DNA of 64,000 bases from assembly GCF_036206005.1 (NCBI RefSeq), contig NZ_CP108143.1, positions 620,001 through 684,000 of the forward strand. The letters are read 5' to 3'. Under the pieces are notes generated by a model, which did not search any database, was not told where the DNA came from, and was given only the letters and a program-made list of their open reading frames with translations. The first letter of the stretch is position 1. The number at the start of each line of letters is the position of its first letter. The position numbers and the translations under genes are program-made. Origin of the DNA: Streptomyces sp. NBC_00178. Its GTDB lineage: Bacteria; Actinomycetota; Actinomycetes; Streptomycetales; Streptomycetaceae. This document shows, piece after piece, positions 7,979 to 17,213 of the stretch.

Positions 7979-8941
7979 CTAGTCTTCGCTGCTGCGGCTG
8001 AGGCGTACGTACACCGCGGAGAAGCCCGCGAGCACGATGAGCAGGACGAGTCCGAGGGCCGCCGCGCTGCCGTAGTTGTTGAAGTTGAAGGCGTACTGGT
8101 AGATGAGGTAGACGACGGTGGTGGTCGAGCCTTCCGGGCCGGCGCCGTTGGTGAGCAGGAACGGCTCGGTGAAGACCTGCATCGTCGCGATGATCTGCAT
8201 GAGCAGCAGCAGGGACAGGATGAGCCGCGTCTGCGGGATGGTGACGTGCCAGACCTTGCGCAGCAGCCCGGCACCGTCGAGTTCGGCCGCCTCGTAGAGC
8301 TCGCCGGGGATCCCCTGGAGGGCGGCGAGGTAGATGAGCGTGGCCCCGCCCATGTTCATCCAGGTCGACGCGATGACGACGGAGAGCATGGACGTGTCGG
8401 GGTCCTGGAGCCATTGCAGGGCCGGCAGGTGCAGGAATTCCAGGATGCGGTTGAAGAGCCCGTAGCCCGGGTCGTAGAAGTACTTGAAGAGCAGTACGGA
8501 GGCGACCGGGGGCAGCATCACGGGCAGGTAGACGAGCAGGCGCAGATATCCCTGCGCGTGCCGGAACTCGTTGATCACTACGGCGACGACGAACGGAACC
8601 GCGAAGCCCAGGACGAGGGCCAGCGCCGTGAAGAGCAGGGTGTTGCGCCAGGCCTGCCAGAACGCCGGGTCGTTGAAGACGTAGCTCAGGTTGGACCAGC
8701 CGGCCCAGGTGGTCCTGCCGTCCTCGGTCTTCTGGAAGGCCAGGACGAATTCCCTGACCATGGGATACCAGGAGAAGAAGGAGAAGCAGAGCACCGCTCC
8801 GATCAGGAAGCCGTGTGCCGAGATGTTGCGGCGCACGGCGCGCACGAACTCCTCGCGGGTGGAGTCCGGCCCGGTGGGGCGCTGGTGGTGCCCGGGTGGC
8901 GGCGCGCTCGCCTTCCCGGTGGACAGGGTGGGGGCCGACAT
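7979..8941 (-). CDS. Carbohydrate ABC permease, MalF-like
   Basis: A 320-residue polytopic subunit. After about 45 polar residues comes the first membrane span (GFLIGAVLCFSFFSWYPM), then five more, with the EAA loop ELYEAAELDGAGLLRKVWH. ATG 8941 has a GGAGAG site 5 bp upstream. It forms the translocation channel with the MalG-like product of the next gene. The order binding protein, MalF, MalG, hydrolase is standard for actinobacterial oligosaccharide cassettes. Confidence 0.92.
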   Translation of the reverse strand: MSAPTLSTGKASAPPPGHHQRPTGPDSTREEFVRAVRRNISAHGFLIGAVLCFSFFSWYPMVREFVLAFQKTEDGRTTWAGWSNLSYVFNDPAFWQAWRNTLLFTALALVLGFAVPFVVAVVINEFRHAQGYLRLLVYLPVMLPPVASVLLFKYFYDPGYGLFNRILEFLHLPALQWLQDPDTSMLSVVIASTWMNMGGATLIYLAALQGIPGELYEAAELDGAGLLRKVWHVTIPQTRLILSLLLLMQIIATMQVFTEPFLLTNGAGPEGSTTTVVYLIYQYAFNFNNYGSAAALGLVLLIVLAGFSAVYVRLSRSSED

Positions 8942-9029
8942 GGTCTCTCCTCGGTGCGGGTGCAGTCGCTCGCAGACGGACGGTCCGGATGCGGGGCCGG
9001 GCCCGCCCGGCCCGGCACCCGCACGTCCG

Positions 9030-10442
9030 TCACTGGTTCGCCAGAACCTGGTTCACCTGCTGCTCCGCGGTGTCGAGCAGCTTGTCGATGTCGGCGTCCT
9101 TGTTGGTCAGGACCGCGGACATCGCGTTGTCGAGGATCTTGTAGATCTCCTGGGCCTTCGGCGGCTCGGCCTTGCCCTGGACGGGGTTGTCCATGAACGC
9201 CTTGAAGTTCTGCACGGGCATCGTGGCGTTGGCGACGCGGTCGGCGTCGTCCTTCGCCTTGCTCTCACCGGTGAAGAAGTTCGGCTGCGGCAGTCCGACG
9301 GGCAGCGCGTCGGCCTTGGTGCGGGCCCACTCAAACTGGCCCTTGCCGGGGGTGAGGTTCTTGAAGTTCAGCCAGGCGACGGCGGCCTTGATCTTGTCGG
9401 GCGAACTGCCCTTCTTGATCATGTAGTTGTTGCCGCCGAACAGGGTTCCCTGGGCGCCGGGAATCGGACCGAGACCGAAGTTCTCGTACTTCGCGCCGAG
9501 TTGCTGCACCATGTAGGCGATGTCGTCGGGCGCGGCCAGGAACATGCCGAGCTTGTCGGTGGAGATCTGCTTCTGCAGGTCGCCCCACTTCAGCAGCTGC
9601 GTCCTGCCCATGCTGTCGTCCTTCCAGCGCATGTCGTGCAGCTGCTGGAGGACCTGCTTGCCCTTGTCGTCGTTGAAGGCGGCCTTCTTGCCGCTCGCGT
9701 CGACGACGTCCCCGCCCAGGCCGTACTGCGTGGCGGTGAAGTGCCAGCCTCCGTTGTTGCCGGCGCTGTACTCGCCGAATCCCGCGATGCCCTTGCCGAG
9801 GCCCGCGATCTTCTTGCTCGCGGCGCGGACGTCCTCCCAGGTGGCCGGCGGGGTGTCGGGGTTCAGGCCGGCCTGCGTGAACAGCTTCCGGTTGATCATC
9901 AGGCCCATGGTGTAGTTGCTGGTCGGCAGCGCGTACAGCTTGCCGTCCTTGCGGGCGACGTCGAGCACCTGCGGCTGGATGTCCTTCAGCGCCGGGACCG
10001 AGGTGTCGTTGACGTAGGCGGAGATGTCCTCCGCGCCGTCGTTGTCCAGCACCTGCTGCAGGTCGGTGAAGTACGCGTAGAACACGTCGGGCTGCGACTT
10101 GCCCTTGAGCATGGCCGTGAAGCGCGGCGGCTCCAGGCACTGGCCCGGCGTCGACTTCCCGTCGATCTTGACGTTCGGGTACTTCTTGTTGAACGTCTTG
10201 ACGTCCTCGTTCCACTCGCGCAGCTCGGCCGCCTTCGCGGCCGGCGGCATGCAGTCGATCGACAGCGTCACCTTGGCCTTCGGGTCGAGCGGCGCTGACG
10301 GGTCGGACGAACCGCTGCCGGAGTCGTCGTTCCCGTCGCCGCTGCTGCTCGTGCCGCAGGAGGCAAGGGCGGTCAGGGCGAGGGCGGTGACGACGGCGGC
10401 CGCGGAGGCACGGCGGGTACGGCGAATCCCAGCACTTCTCAT
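9030..10442 (-). CDS. Extracellular sugar-binding lipoprotein (alpha-glucoside importer)
   Basis: A 470-residue family-1 solute-binding protein. The start at 10442 (MRSAGIRRTRRAS) gives a basic n-region, a hydrophobic core and the lipobox LASC, so it is a lipid-anchored receptor. The frame continues 246 bp upstream, but that extension destroys the signal peptide. After a Gly/Ser/Asp linker the mature domain begins KVTLSIDCMPPAAKAAEL. Typical features are YPNVKIDGKSTPG and DVFYAYFTDLQQVLD. It is first in the cassette. Substrate is inferred from the linked GH13 alpha-glucosidase and the upstream alpha-glucanase gene: short alpha-gluco-oligosaccharides. Confidence 0.9.
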   Translation of the reverse strand: MRSAGIRRTRRASAAAVVTALALTALASCGTSSSGDGNDDSGSGSSDPSAPLDPKAKVTLSIDCMPPAAKAAELREWNEDVKTFNKKYPNVKIDGKSTPGQCLEPPRFTAMLKGKSQPDVFYAYFTDLQQVLDNDGAEDISAYVNDTSVPALKDIQPQVLDVARKDGKLYALPTSNYTMGLMINRKLFTQAGLNPDTPPATWEDVRAASKKIAGLGKGIAGFGEYSAGNNGGWHFTATQYGLGGDVVDASGKKAAFNDDKGKQVLQQLHDMRWKDDSMGRTQLLKWGDLQKQISTDKLGMFLAAPDDIAYMVQQLGAKYENFGLGPIPGAQGTLFGGNNYMIKKGSSPDKIKAAVAWLNFKNLTPGKGQFEWARTKADALPVGLPQPNFFTGESKAKDDADRVANATMPVQNFKAFMDNPVQGKAEPPKAQEIYKILDNAMSAVLTNKDADIDKLLDTAEQQVNQVLANQ

Positions 10443-11014
10443 CGGTGGTCCCCTTCGGGCATGAGCACGGTAGGCCCCGGCCGACTCTCTCTGTCGGGGC
10501 GCGGCACACTCAACCACTGGCGACATGTGAGCGCAATATCTCGCGCAGTTTTCGTAAATGTTTGACATCCCTCCGCATGCGACGCACGGCGGATTGAAGG
10601 TGCCTCGACTCCGCGTGGCGCCCGCGGCGGACCCCAGGCCGGCGCCCACGACTGCCCGACGACGCCCCACAGGGCCCCAGGAGGCCACTGAGGGCCCGTA
10701 CGGGGGTGGGAGCCGGGACCGGATGCCGTCGCGTCGCGAGACGACCGCACACGGCCGGCCGAGAGGTGCTCGGAGACACGTGAAAAGCCGTCAGCACCCT
10801 GCGGGGCAGGGCACCGACGGCTCTCCGCCCGGCGGCCGCGACCGACGGTCTCGATGCGGAGCCGGGCTCGCCCACGGGCCCACGGGCGGCCTCGGGGAGC
10901 GCGATTCGGTCTCCGCTCCCGCAAGAGACGGACTTCCACGCGCAAGGGCGCTACGCGAGCGGGGTACCCCCGGATGCTCCCGGAGGTACCCCGCCCGCAC
11001 GGTGTGCGCCCCCC
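10443..11014. other. 572-bp gap: cassette promoter and upstream terminator
   Basis: No credible gene. The half nearer the binding-protein gene is the only AT-leaning part (10530-10570). It holds GTTTTCGTAAATG (10548-10560) and an imperfect GCGC-flanked repeat around 10531-10546, the likely promoter/operator zone of the alpha-glucoside cassette. No clear -35/-10 pair could be fixed. The half nearer the GH87 gene contains that gene's terminator. Confidence 0.5.
10783..10822 (-). terminator. Intrinsic terminator of the GH87 gene
   Basis: In minus-strand RNA, AGCCGUC at one end pairs with GACGGCU at the other. The stem continues through three G-U wobbles into GCCCUGC/GCAGGGU, giving about 17 pairs and a three-base loop, followed by UUUU. 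This is the most classical terminator in the window, about 190 bases past the GH87 stop. Confidence 0.8.
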
Positions 11015-14000
11015 TTACGGGTTGATGTTGATCTTGAAGGAGGAGGTGGTGTTCTTCACGTCCTGGGCGTTGCCGCTGAGCTTCAGCCCGTTGAACGTGA
11101 CCTCACCGACGGCAGGCCCCTGGCCCGCCTCCGGCATCTCGTTGGCCCACAGCCCGAAGCCCGACTTCGCGTCGAAGGCGTCGCCGCTCTTGCGCGCGCC
11201 GGTGATCGAGATGTCGGTGAGCACCGTGTCCTTGATCGGGAACTGCGGCTGGCCCCCCACGTAGTTCGTCTGGAACATGATCCCGCTGTACGTCGGGTCG
11301 ACGATGTCCACGTGCGAGATCCTGATGCCCTGGAAGACCTTGGAGGCCGAGAACAGCCAGATCCCCGGGAAGGTCTGCGACCCCCAGAAGTGGCCGCCGG
11401 ACCGGATGACGGACACGTTCTCGATCGCGGTGGGTGCGGTCCCGAAGCCGTTCATCGGGTAGCCGAAGTCCAGCGAACTGACCGTGATGCCGGAGTACAC
11501 CAGGGTGTCGGCGATGAGGATGTTGCGGAAGGTGTTGTCATAGCCGCCGTACACGGCCACACCCGCGGCCCTCCAGGTGAGGATGGACGTGAGGTTCTCG
11601 TACACGTTGTTCTTCATGTCCGAGCCGCCGGAGTCGATCGCCGAGAACAGCGCGAAGCTGTCGTCGCCCGTGGCCCGCGCCTCGTTGTTGGTCACGTGGT
11701 TGTCCGTGGAACCGTTGGTCATGTTGATGCCGTCGGCGAACATGTTCCGGATCCGCGAGTTCTTGATCGTGACGTTGTCGGTGTTGGCCCCCCAGTAGAG
11801 GCACACCATGTGCTCGTTCCAGATGTTGTCGATCACGATGTCGGAAACGTTCGAGAAGTCGAACACCTTGCCGGGACCGTCGATGCGGGACGTGTAGTTG
11901 CCGAAGTACGCGAAGTTCGAGAACGACGAACCCTTCGCACTTGCCTCCGCACGGAACCCGATGTCGGTGTTGTCCTGCATGGACGGGGCCCGGAACCGGG
12001 TGAACCAGGGCCCGGCACCGACGACCTTCACGGCCTTGCCGTAGACCTGGAACTTGCTGGCCGTGGAGTAGTCACCCGCCGGCAGGTAGACGCCCACGAG
12101 GGTCCCCGTGGTGTCCATGCGGACCTTGTCCAGGGCGTTCTGGACGTCCTGGTGGGTGAAGCCGGCCGGCACCGTGTAGGTCGCCGGGTCCGGATTCGCG
12201 ACCTGGGACACCTGCTCCAGGCTGACGAAGTCGACCGCGTAGGTGCTGGTGTTGGCCGCGTCCTTCTGCAGGCGGATCCTGCTGCCCGCCGGGACCGTCT
12301 TGCCCAGCATCACGTTGGCCTCGTCGTAGATGTGCCGGGGCGCGCCGGAGCCGGGGTCGTTGCCCGGGGCCGTCTCGTTCCCGTACAGCCAGGCGTACTT
12401 CGAGGTCAGGTCGATCGCCTTCAGGAAGGTTCCGTCGACGTAGACGTTCAGCTTCGAGTCGGTTCCGCCGCCGCCCGCCGAGTCGGGGATGGAGAAACGG
12501 GTGACCAGGGTGTTGGTGGTGGCCCTGGTGGTGAACTCGACGTACTCACCGGTGCTGTTGAGGGTCACGGCCTTCCGGCCCGAGGCCTCGCCCGCGATGT
12601 CGCCGACGGTCCTGTTGGGGCCGACGACCTTGGCGCCGCCACCCGCGACGCCGTCCTCGGCCTCGTACATGTCGTACGGCATGTTGGCGCCGCGTCCGAC
12701 GAACAGCGACTCCGTGCTGGTGTTGTTGGCGCGCTTCACCGGGAGTTCGTTGGCGTCGTCGGCGAGCACCACCTTCACCGTGTACGAGCCGTTGGCGGCC
12801 GTCCACGTGCCGAGCGAGACGGGTGACGTGGTCGCGCCGGCCGCGATGGCCCCGTTGTGCGCACCGGTGAGCGTCTTCACCGTGGCGCCCTTGGAGTCGA
12901 GCAGGGTCAGGGTGATGCCGTGGCTGCCGCTCGCGGAGGCCACGGAGCCCTGGTTCCTGATCGCCACGGAGAACGTGACCGTGTTGCCGTTCGACGGTGC
13001 CGAGGGCGAGGTCGTGACCGCGCTCGCGACGAGGTCCGAGCTGGAGACCGGCTTCACGACCAGCGGAGTGCCAGCGGTGAAGGCGTTGTTGGTCTCGTTC
13101 TGCTCGATGATCTCGCCGGCCGGGTCGACGACCGCGCCCAGCGTGTAACTGCCCGCGTCGCGCGCGCCGATGGAGGCGGTGACCTGGGCGGAGGCGCCGG
13201 CGGCGAGAGCGCCGACCGATGCGGTGGCGACCTTGGAGCCGCCGAGCTGGAAGTCCAGCTTGCCGGCCGGGGACGCGACGGCGCCCGAGTTGCGGACGGT
13301 GGCGGACAGGGTGATGGCGTCCGACTCGACGGGGGCCGAGGGCGCGGCGCTGACCGCCGTGACCTGCAGGTCCGGGTTGGGAGCGGGTGTGCCCAGCACC
13401 TGGAACTCGGCGACCTGGCCCGCGCCGGAACCGGTGTTGGAGGTGAACTTCAGCTGCACGTCGGCCACCCGGGCGGTGACCGGGATCGTCACCGTGTTGC
13501 CGGTGGCGGGGCTGAACGCGTAGTCCTTGGCGGCCGCCAGGCTGGTGAACGAGGTGGCGTCCTGCTCCCGTCCGAGCACCTGGATGTTCTGGGTGCGCGC
13601 GCCCCAGCTGCTGTCGGGGTTGAGCTTGACGACGACGCTCTCGGTGTCGGCGTTGGCGCCCAGCTTGACGGTCAGGGTGTTGGGGTAACTGCCGCCCGCG
13701 CCTTCCCAGTAGGTGGTGAGCGAGTTGTCGTTGGCGTTGGCCGCGACGAACGTGTGCACCACCGAGGAGGCCGTGATCGGCTTGGAGACGGCCAGGTTGG
13801 AGGCACCGCTCGTGGAGCCGTTACGCGTCACGGTGTTGCTGGCGCCGGATATGTTGCCCGCCGCGTCCTTGGCCCTGACCACGTAGCTGACGGTGGTGGC
13901 CGCGGACTGGGTGTCGGTGTAGGTGGTGACGTCGCCCGCCACGCTCTTGCGCAGCACGTTGTTGGCGTAGACGTCGTAGCCCGTGACGCCCTTGTTGTCC

Positions 14001-15301
14001 GTGGACGCCTGCCAGGTCAGCTTGATCTGACCGCCGGCCGGCTCGGTGAAGGCCAGGCCGGACGGGGCGGTGGGCGCCTGCGTGTCGCCGGAGTCACCCG
14101 CGCGGGTCACGGTGTTGCTGTTGCCGGACACGTTGCCCGCCGCGTCCTTGGCCCGTACGTAGTAGGACACGCTCTCCCCGGCGGGGCGGGTGTCGGTGTA
14201 CGTGGTGACGCCGCCGGCCACCGAGGTCAGCAGGACGTTGTTGGCGTAGACGTCGTAGCCCGCCACCCCGGTGTCGTCCGAGGACGCCTGCCAGGTCAGC
14301 CTGATCTGTCCGGTGGCCGGCTCGGTGAAGGCCAGCCCCGAGGGGGCGCTGGGCGCCTGTGTGTCACCGGTCGCCGGGCCGTAGATCTCCAGTTCCGAGA
14401 GCTGCGCGGCGGGCTGGACGGAGTTCGCGGTGACGAGGACCCGCACGTAGCGGGTGGTGGTCGCGTCGAAGGAGATCGTCGTCGCCTGACCGCCCGCGGC
14501 GTTGAACGCGTAGGCCCTGGACGCCGTCAGGTCGGTGAAGTCCGAGCCGTTGGTGCTGCCCTGGAGCTTCAGCGTCTGCGTCCGCTCACCCCAGCCGTCG
14601 GGGAGCCGGAGCACCACGCGGTCGACCCGTACCGAGGAGCCCAGGTCGGCCTGGATCCACTGCGGGAGTGCGTTGTTCCTGCTCTCCCAGTAGCTGGCAC
14701 GGTTGCCGTCGTTGCCGTTGGAGGCGACGTAGACCTCGGTGTAGCTGCTGGCGGTGAGCGTCCGGCCCGCGGCGAGGTTGCCCGACGACTCCCCGGCGGC
14801 CCGGACCTCGAGTTCGGAGAGCTGGGCGTTCTGCCAGCCCGTGTTGGCCGTGATGTTCACCCGGACGAACCGGGTCTGCGTGGCCGGGAAGGAGATCCGC
14901 ACCTCGTTGGAGGCGCCGGGGCTGAAGGTGTAGGCGGCGGACGTCTTGAGCGTCGAGAAGCTGGTGCCGTCGGCGCTTCCCTGCAGGGACAGGGTCTGCT
15001 GCCTGCTCTCCCAGCCCGCGGGGAGTTTCAGCCTCACCTCGTCGACCCGGGCCGTGGACCCGAGGTCGGTCTGCACCCACTGCGGGAGCGTGCCGCCCGT
15101 GCCCTCCCAGTACGTCGCCTGGTTGCCGTCCGTCACGTTCCGGGCGGCGTACTCCCCGGCGCTGCTCGCCGCCGCGGGGCGGCCCGAGGCGATGTTGGGT
15201 CCGTCGGCCGCCGACGCGGTGAGCGCCGGCCATCCGATCATCAGAAGACTGGTCGTGACCACGGCGGAAAGGGCCCGCAGTCTCCAGCGTTGGGCTCTCA
15301 T
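11015..15301 (-). CDS. Secreted modular GH87-like alpha-1,3-glucanase (mycodextranase-type)
   Basis: A 1428-residue exported enzyme. ATG 15301 is preferred to a GTG 33 bp upstream because it has GGGGA in front and gives a compact signal peptide ending ALTASAA. Modules in order, approximately: two discoidin/F5-8C-type domains (35-310), two near-identical fibronectin III domains (315-495), a third discoidin-like domain (500-640), two CARDB domains (645-870), a CBM6/35-like domain (880-1025), and a right-handed beta-helix catalytic domain (1030-1428). The helix carries ADGIN (Asp1190) and TGDDSF (Asp1213, Asp1214). A single Asp followed 23 and 24 residues later by an Asp pair is the arrangement I recall for GH87 active sites. 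It would cut alpha-1,3-glucan of fungal walls or dental-type mutan. The family call is from motifs, not a search. Confidence 0.8.
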   Translation of the reverse strand: MRAQRWRLRALSAVVTTSLLMIGWPALTASAADGPNIASGRPAAASSAGEYAARNVTDGNQATYWEGTGGTLPQWVQTDLGSTARVDEVRLKLPAGWESRQQTLSLQGSADGTSFSTLKTSAAYTFSPGASNEVRISFPATQTRFVRVNITANTGWQNAQLSELEVRAAGESSGNLAAGRTLTASSYTEVYVASNGNDGNRASYWESRNNALPQWIQADLGSSVRVDRVVLRLPDGWGERTQTLKLQGSTNGSDFTDLTASRAYAFNAAGGQATTISFDATTTRYVRVLVTANSVQPAAQLSELEIYGPATGDTQAPSAPSGLAFTEPATGQIRLTWQASSDDTGVAGYDVYANNVLLTSVAGGVTTYTDTRPAGESVSYYVRAKDAAGNVSGNSNTVTRAGDSGDTQAPTAPSGLAFTEPAGGQIKLTWQASTDNKGVTGYDVYANNVLRKSVAGDVTTYTDTQSAATTVSYVVRAKDAAGNISGASNTVTRNGSTSGASNLAVSKPITASSVVHTFVAANANDNSLTTYWEGAGGSYPNTLTVKLGANADTESVVVKLNPDSSWGARTQNIQVLGREQDATSFTSLAAAKDYAFSPATGNTVTIPVTARVADVQLKFTSNTGSGAGQVAEFQVLGTPAPNPDLQVTAVSAAPSAPVESDAITLSATVRNSGAVASPAGKLDFQLGGSKVATASVGALAAGASAQVTASIGARDAGSYTLGAVVDPAGEIIEQNETNNAFTAGTPLVVKPVSSSDLVASAVTTSPSAPSNGNTVTFSVAIRNQGSVASASGSHGITLTLLDSKGATVKTLTGAHNGAIAAGATTSPVSLGTWTAANGSYTVKVVLADDANELPVKRANNTSTESLFVGRGANMPYDMYEAEDGVAGGGAKVVGPNRTVGDIAGEASGRKAVTLNSTGEYVEFTTRATTNTLVTRFSIPDSAGGGGTDSKLNVYVDGTFLKAIDLTSKYAWLYGNETAPGNDPGSGAPRHIYDEANVMLGKTVPAGSRIRLQKDAANTSTYAVDFVSLEQVSQVANPDPATYTVPAGFTHQDVQNALDKVRMDTTGTLVGVYLPAGDYSTASKFQVYGKAVKVVGAGPWFTRFRAPSMQDNTDIGFRAEASAKGSSFSNFAYFGNYTSRIDGPGKVFDFSNVSDIVIDNIWNEHMVCLYWGANTDNVTIKNSRIRNMFADGINMTNGSTDNHVTNNEARATGDDSFALFSAIDSGGSDMKNNVYENLTSILTWRAAGVAVYGGYDNTFRNILIADTLVYSGITVSSLDFGYPMNGFGTAPTAIENVSVIRSGGHFWGSQTFPGIWLFSASKVFQGIRISHVDIVDPTYSGIMFQTNYVGGQPQFPIKDTVLTDISITGARKSGDAFDAKSGFGLWANEMPEAGQGPAVGEVTFNGLKLSGNAQDVKNTTSSFKININP
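13807..14388. repeat. Duplicated fibronectin III modules inside the GH87 gene
   Basis: Two adjacent modules of about 290 bp encode almost the same protein: each has the APSGLAFTEPA opening, LTWQAS, GYDVYANNVL, TTYTD and YVRAKDAAGN (YVVRAKDAAGN in one copy). This indicates recent internal duplication or gene conversion of linker domains. Confidence 0.8.
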
Positions 15302-15420
15302 AAGTCCCCGATCTTCGGCCTCGGCGCGGGACACGCCGAGAGCGCGGCTCTGTCTGTGCGGTTCAGTGACGCTCGTTTGTGCACGTACTCAGCTGTGTTT
15401 TGCGTAGAGCGGTCAGAGAG

Positions 15421-15436
15421 TTGCAGAGAACTGCGA
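15421..15436. promoter_or_regulatory. MalR-like repeat TTGCAG-N4-CTGCGA
   Basis: An inverted TTGCAG repeat with one mismatch and a 4-bp spacer, 120 bp upstream of the GH87 start. The same TTGCAG word with the same spacing, in opposite orientation, sits before the amylase gene at 29234-29249. TTGCAG-type heptamers are the known targets of the Streptomyces maltose regulator MalR/Reg1. Confidence 0.45.
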
Positions 15437-15563
15437 GAGCGTCCACTGTTGGGACAGAAACCGGAACACAGAGGCGCGTGACTGCGCGGCCACAAAGACT
15501 GTGCAGAGGCGCTTACTTGCGGGGTTTCGATGACAGATTCAGGGCGTGAAAGGGCTACGCAAC

Positions 15564-15584
15564 TCACGCAAGCTGCTTGCGTGA
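15564..15584. promoter_or_regulatory. Perfect inverted repeat TCACGCAAG / CTTGCGTGA
   Basis: Two 9-bp arms with no mismatch separated by CTG. The CTTGCG word recurs at 15516-15521 and, inverted, at 15588-15593, giving four half-sites within 78 bp. Probably an operator for a LacI-family regulator acting on the GH87 gene; it could also form a transcript hairpin after the subtilase gene. Confidence 0.5.
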
Positions 15585-15628
15585 AGCCGCAAGGCGGCAG
15601 AAAGCCCCAGCTCCACGGCACGACGAAG

Positions 15629-15657
15629 AGCGGGGCCCGCCTGCCGCGGGCCCCGCT
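15629..15657 (-). terminator. Terminator of the subtilase gene
   Basis: Perfect 12-bp stem AGCGGGGCCCGC / GCGGGCCCCGCT with a 5-base loop, 22 bp beyond the subtilase stop codon; no U-tract. Confidence 0.7.
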
Positions 15658-15679
15658 CCGGTGAGGGTGTCCGGCGGGG

Positions 15680-16864
<1,185 letters not shown>

Positions 16865-17018
16865 GCGGTCTCCCTTGAGGTGGAGGCGGATCGCGGGCCG
16901 CGTCGGGCCCGCGACGTGCGAACACCTGACCTTTCGTCCACATCCCGGGCGGGCCTTGAGCCACGTCAGCCGGACAGCGCAACGATCGGTACGGGGTGAG
17001 ACCATTCGGCCCCGTTCG

Positions 17019-17030
17019 TGAAAGGTTTCA
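17019..17030. promoter_or_regulatory. LacI-type palindrome TGAAAGGTTTCA
   Basis: TGAAA and TTTCA arms around GG, flanked by GT and AC. It differs by one central base from TGAAACGTTTCA-type LacI operators. It lies 155 bp upstream of the subtilase start and 155 bp from the leader operator at 17174, so it could act on either gene or by looping. Confidence 0.45.
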
Positions 17031-17136
17031 ACCGATGCCGCGACCGAAGATAGACCGGCCCCGGCGAGGCCGTCAATGCCGCACACAGCAACCTTGCCAA
17101 CAAGGGCTGGGAAAGACCCTCATCGCGACAGATCTC

Positions 17137-17165
17137 TTGACAGCGTTGAACCAGGACTCTAGCTT
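17137..17165 (+). promoter_or_regulatory. Promoter TTGACA-N17-TAGCTT for the rhamnosidase gene
   Basis: A perfect -35 hexamer (17137-17142), a 17-bp spacer and a TAGCTT -10 (17160-17165). Transcription would begin near 17172, placing the operator 17174-17185 just past the start point. Confidence 0.7.
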
Positions 17166-17173
17166 CACATGCC

Positions 17174-17185
17174 TGAAACGATTCA
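17174..17185. promoter_or_regulatory. LacI-type operator TGAAACGATTCA
   Basis: One mismatch from the palindrome TGAAACGTTTCA, placed immediately downstream of the -10 box. This is the classic position for repression by blocking transcription initiation or escape. No LacI gene is adjacent. Confidence 0.55.
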
Positions 17186-17213
17186 TTGTCGCGTCGTTAC
17201 GGAGAGCCCCCTC

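Larger units (their letters stand above)
15302..15679. other. 378-bp gap upstream of the GH87 gene
   Basis: Non-coding. It contains the subtilase terminator at the high end, a cluster of CTTGCG/CGCAAG half-sites at 15516-15593, and a TTGCAG-AGAA-CTGCGA repeat at 15421-15436. These look like the control region of the GH87 gene on the minus strand; no -10/-35 pair could be assigned with confidence. Confidence 0.55.
16865..17213. other. 349-bp divergent control region (subtilase / rhamnosidase)
   Basis: Non-coding by preference: the rhamnosidase frame is open from 17169, but GTG 17214 is the better start. The region holds a 12-bp palindrome at 17019-17030, a strong-looking promoter at 17137-17165, and a second LacI-type operator at 17174-17185 inside the 5' leader. 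Confidence 0.6.
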
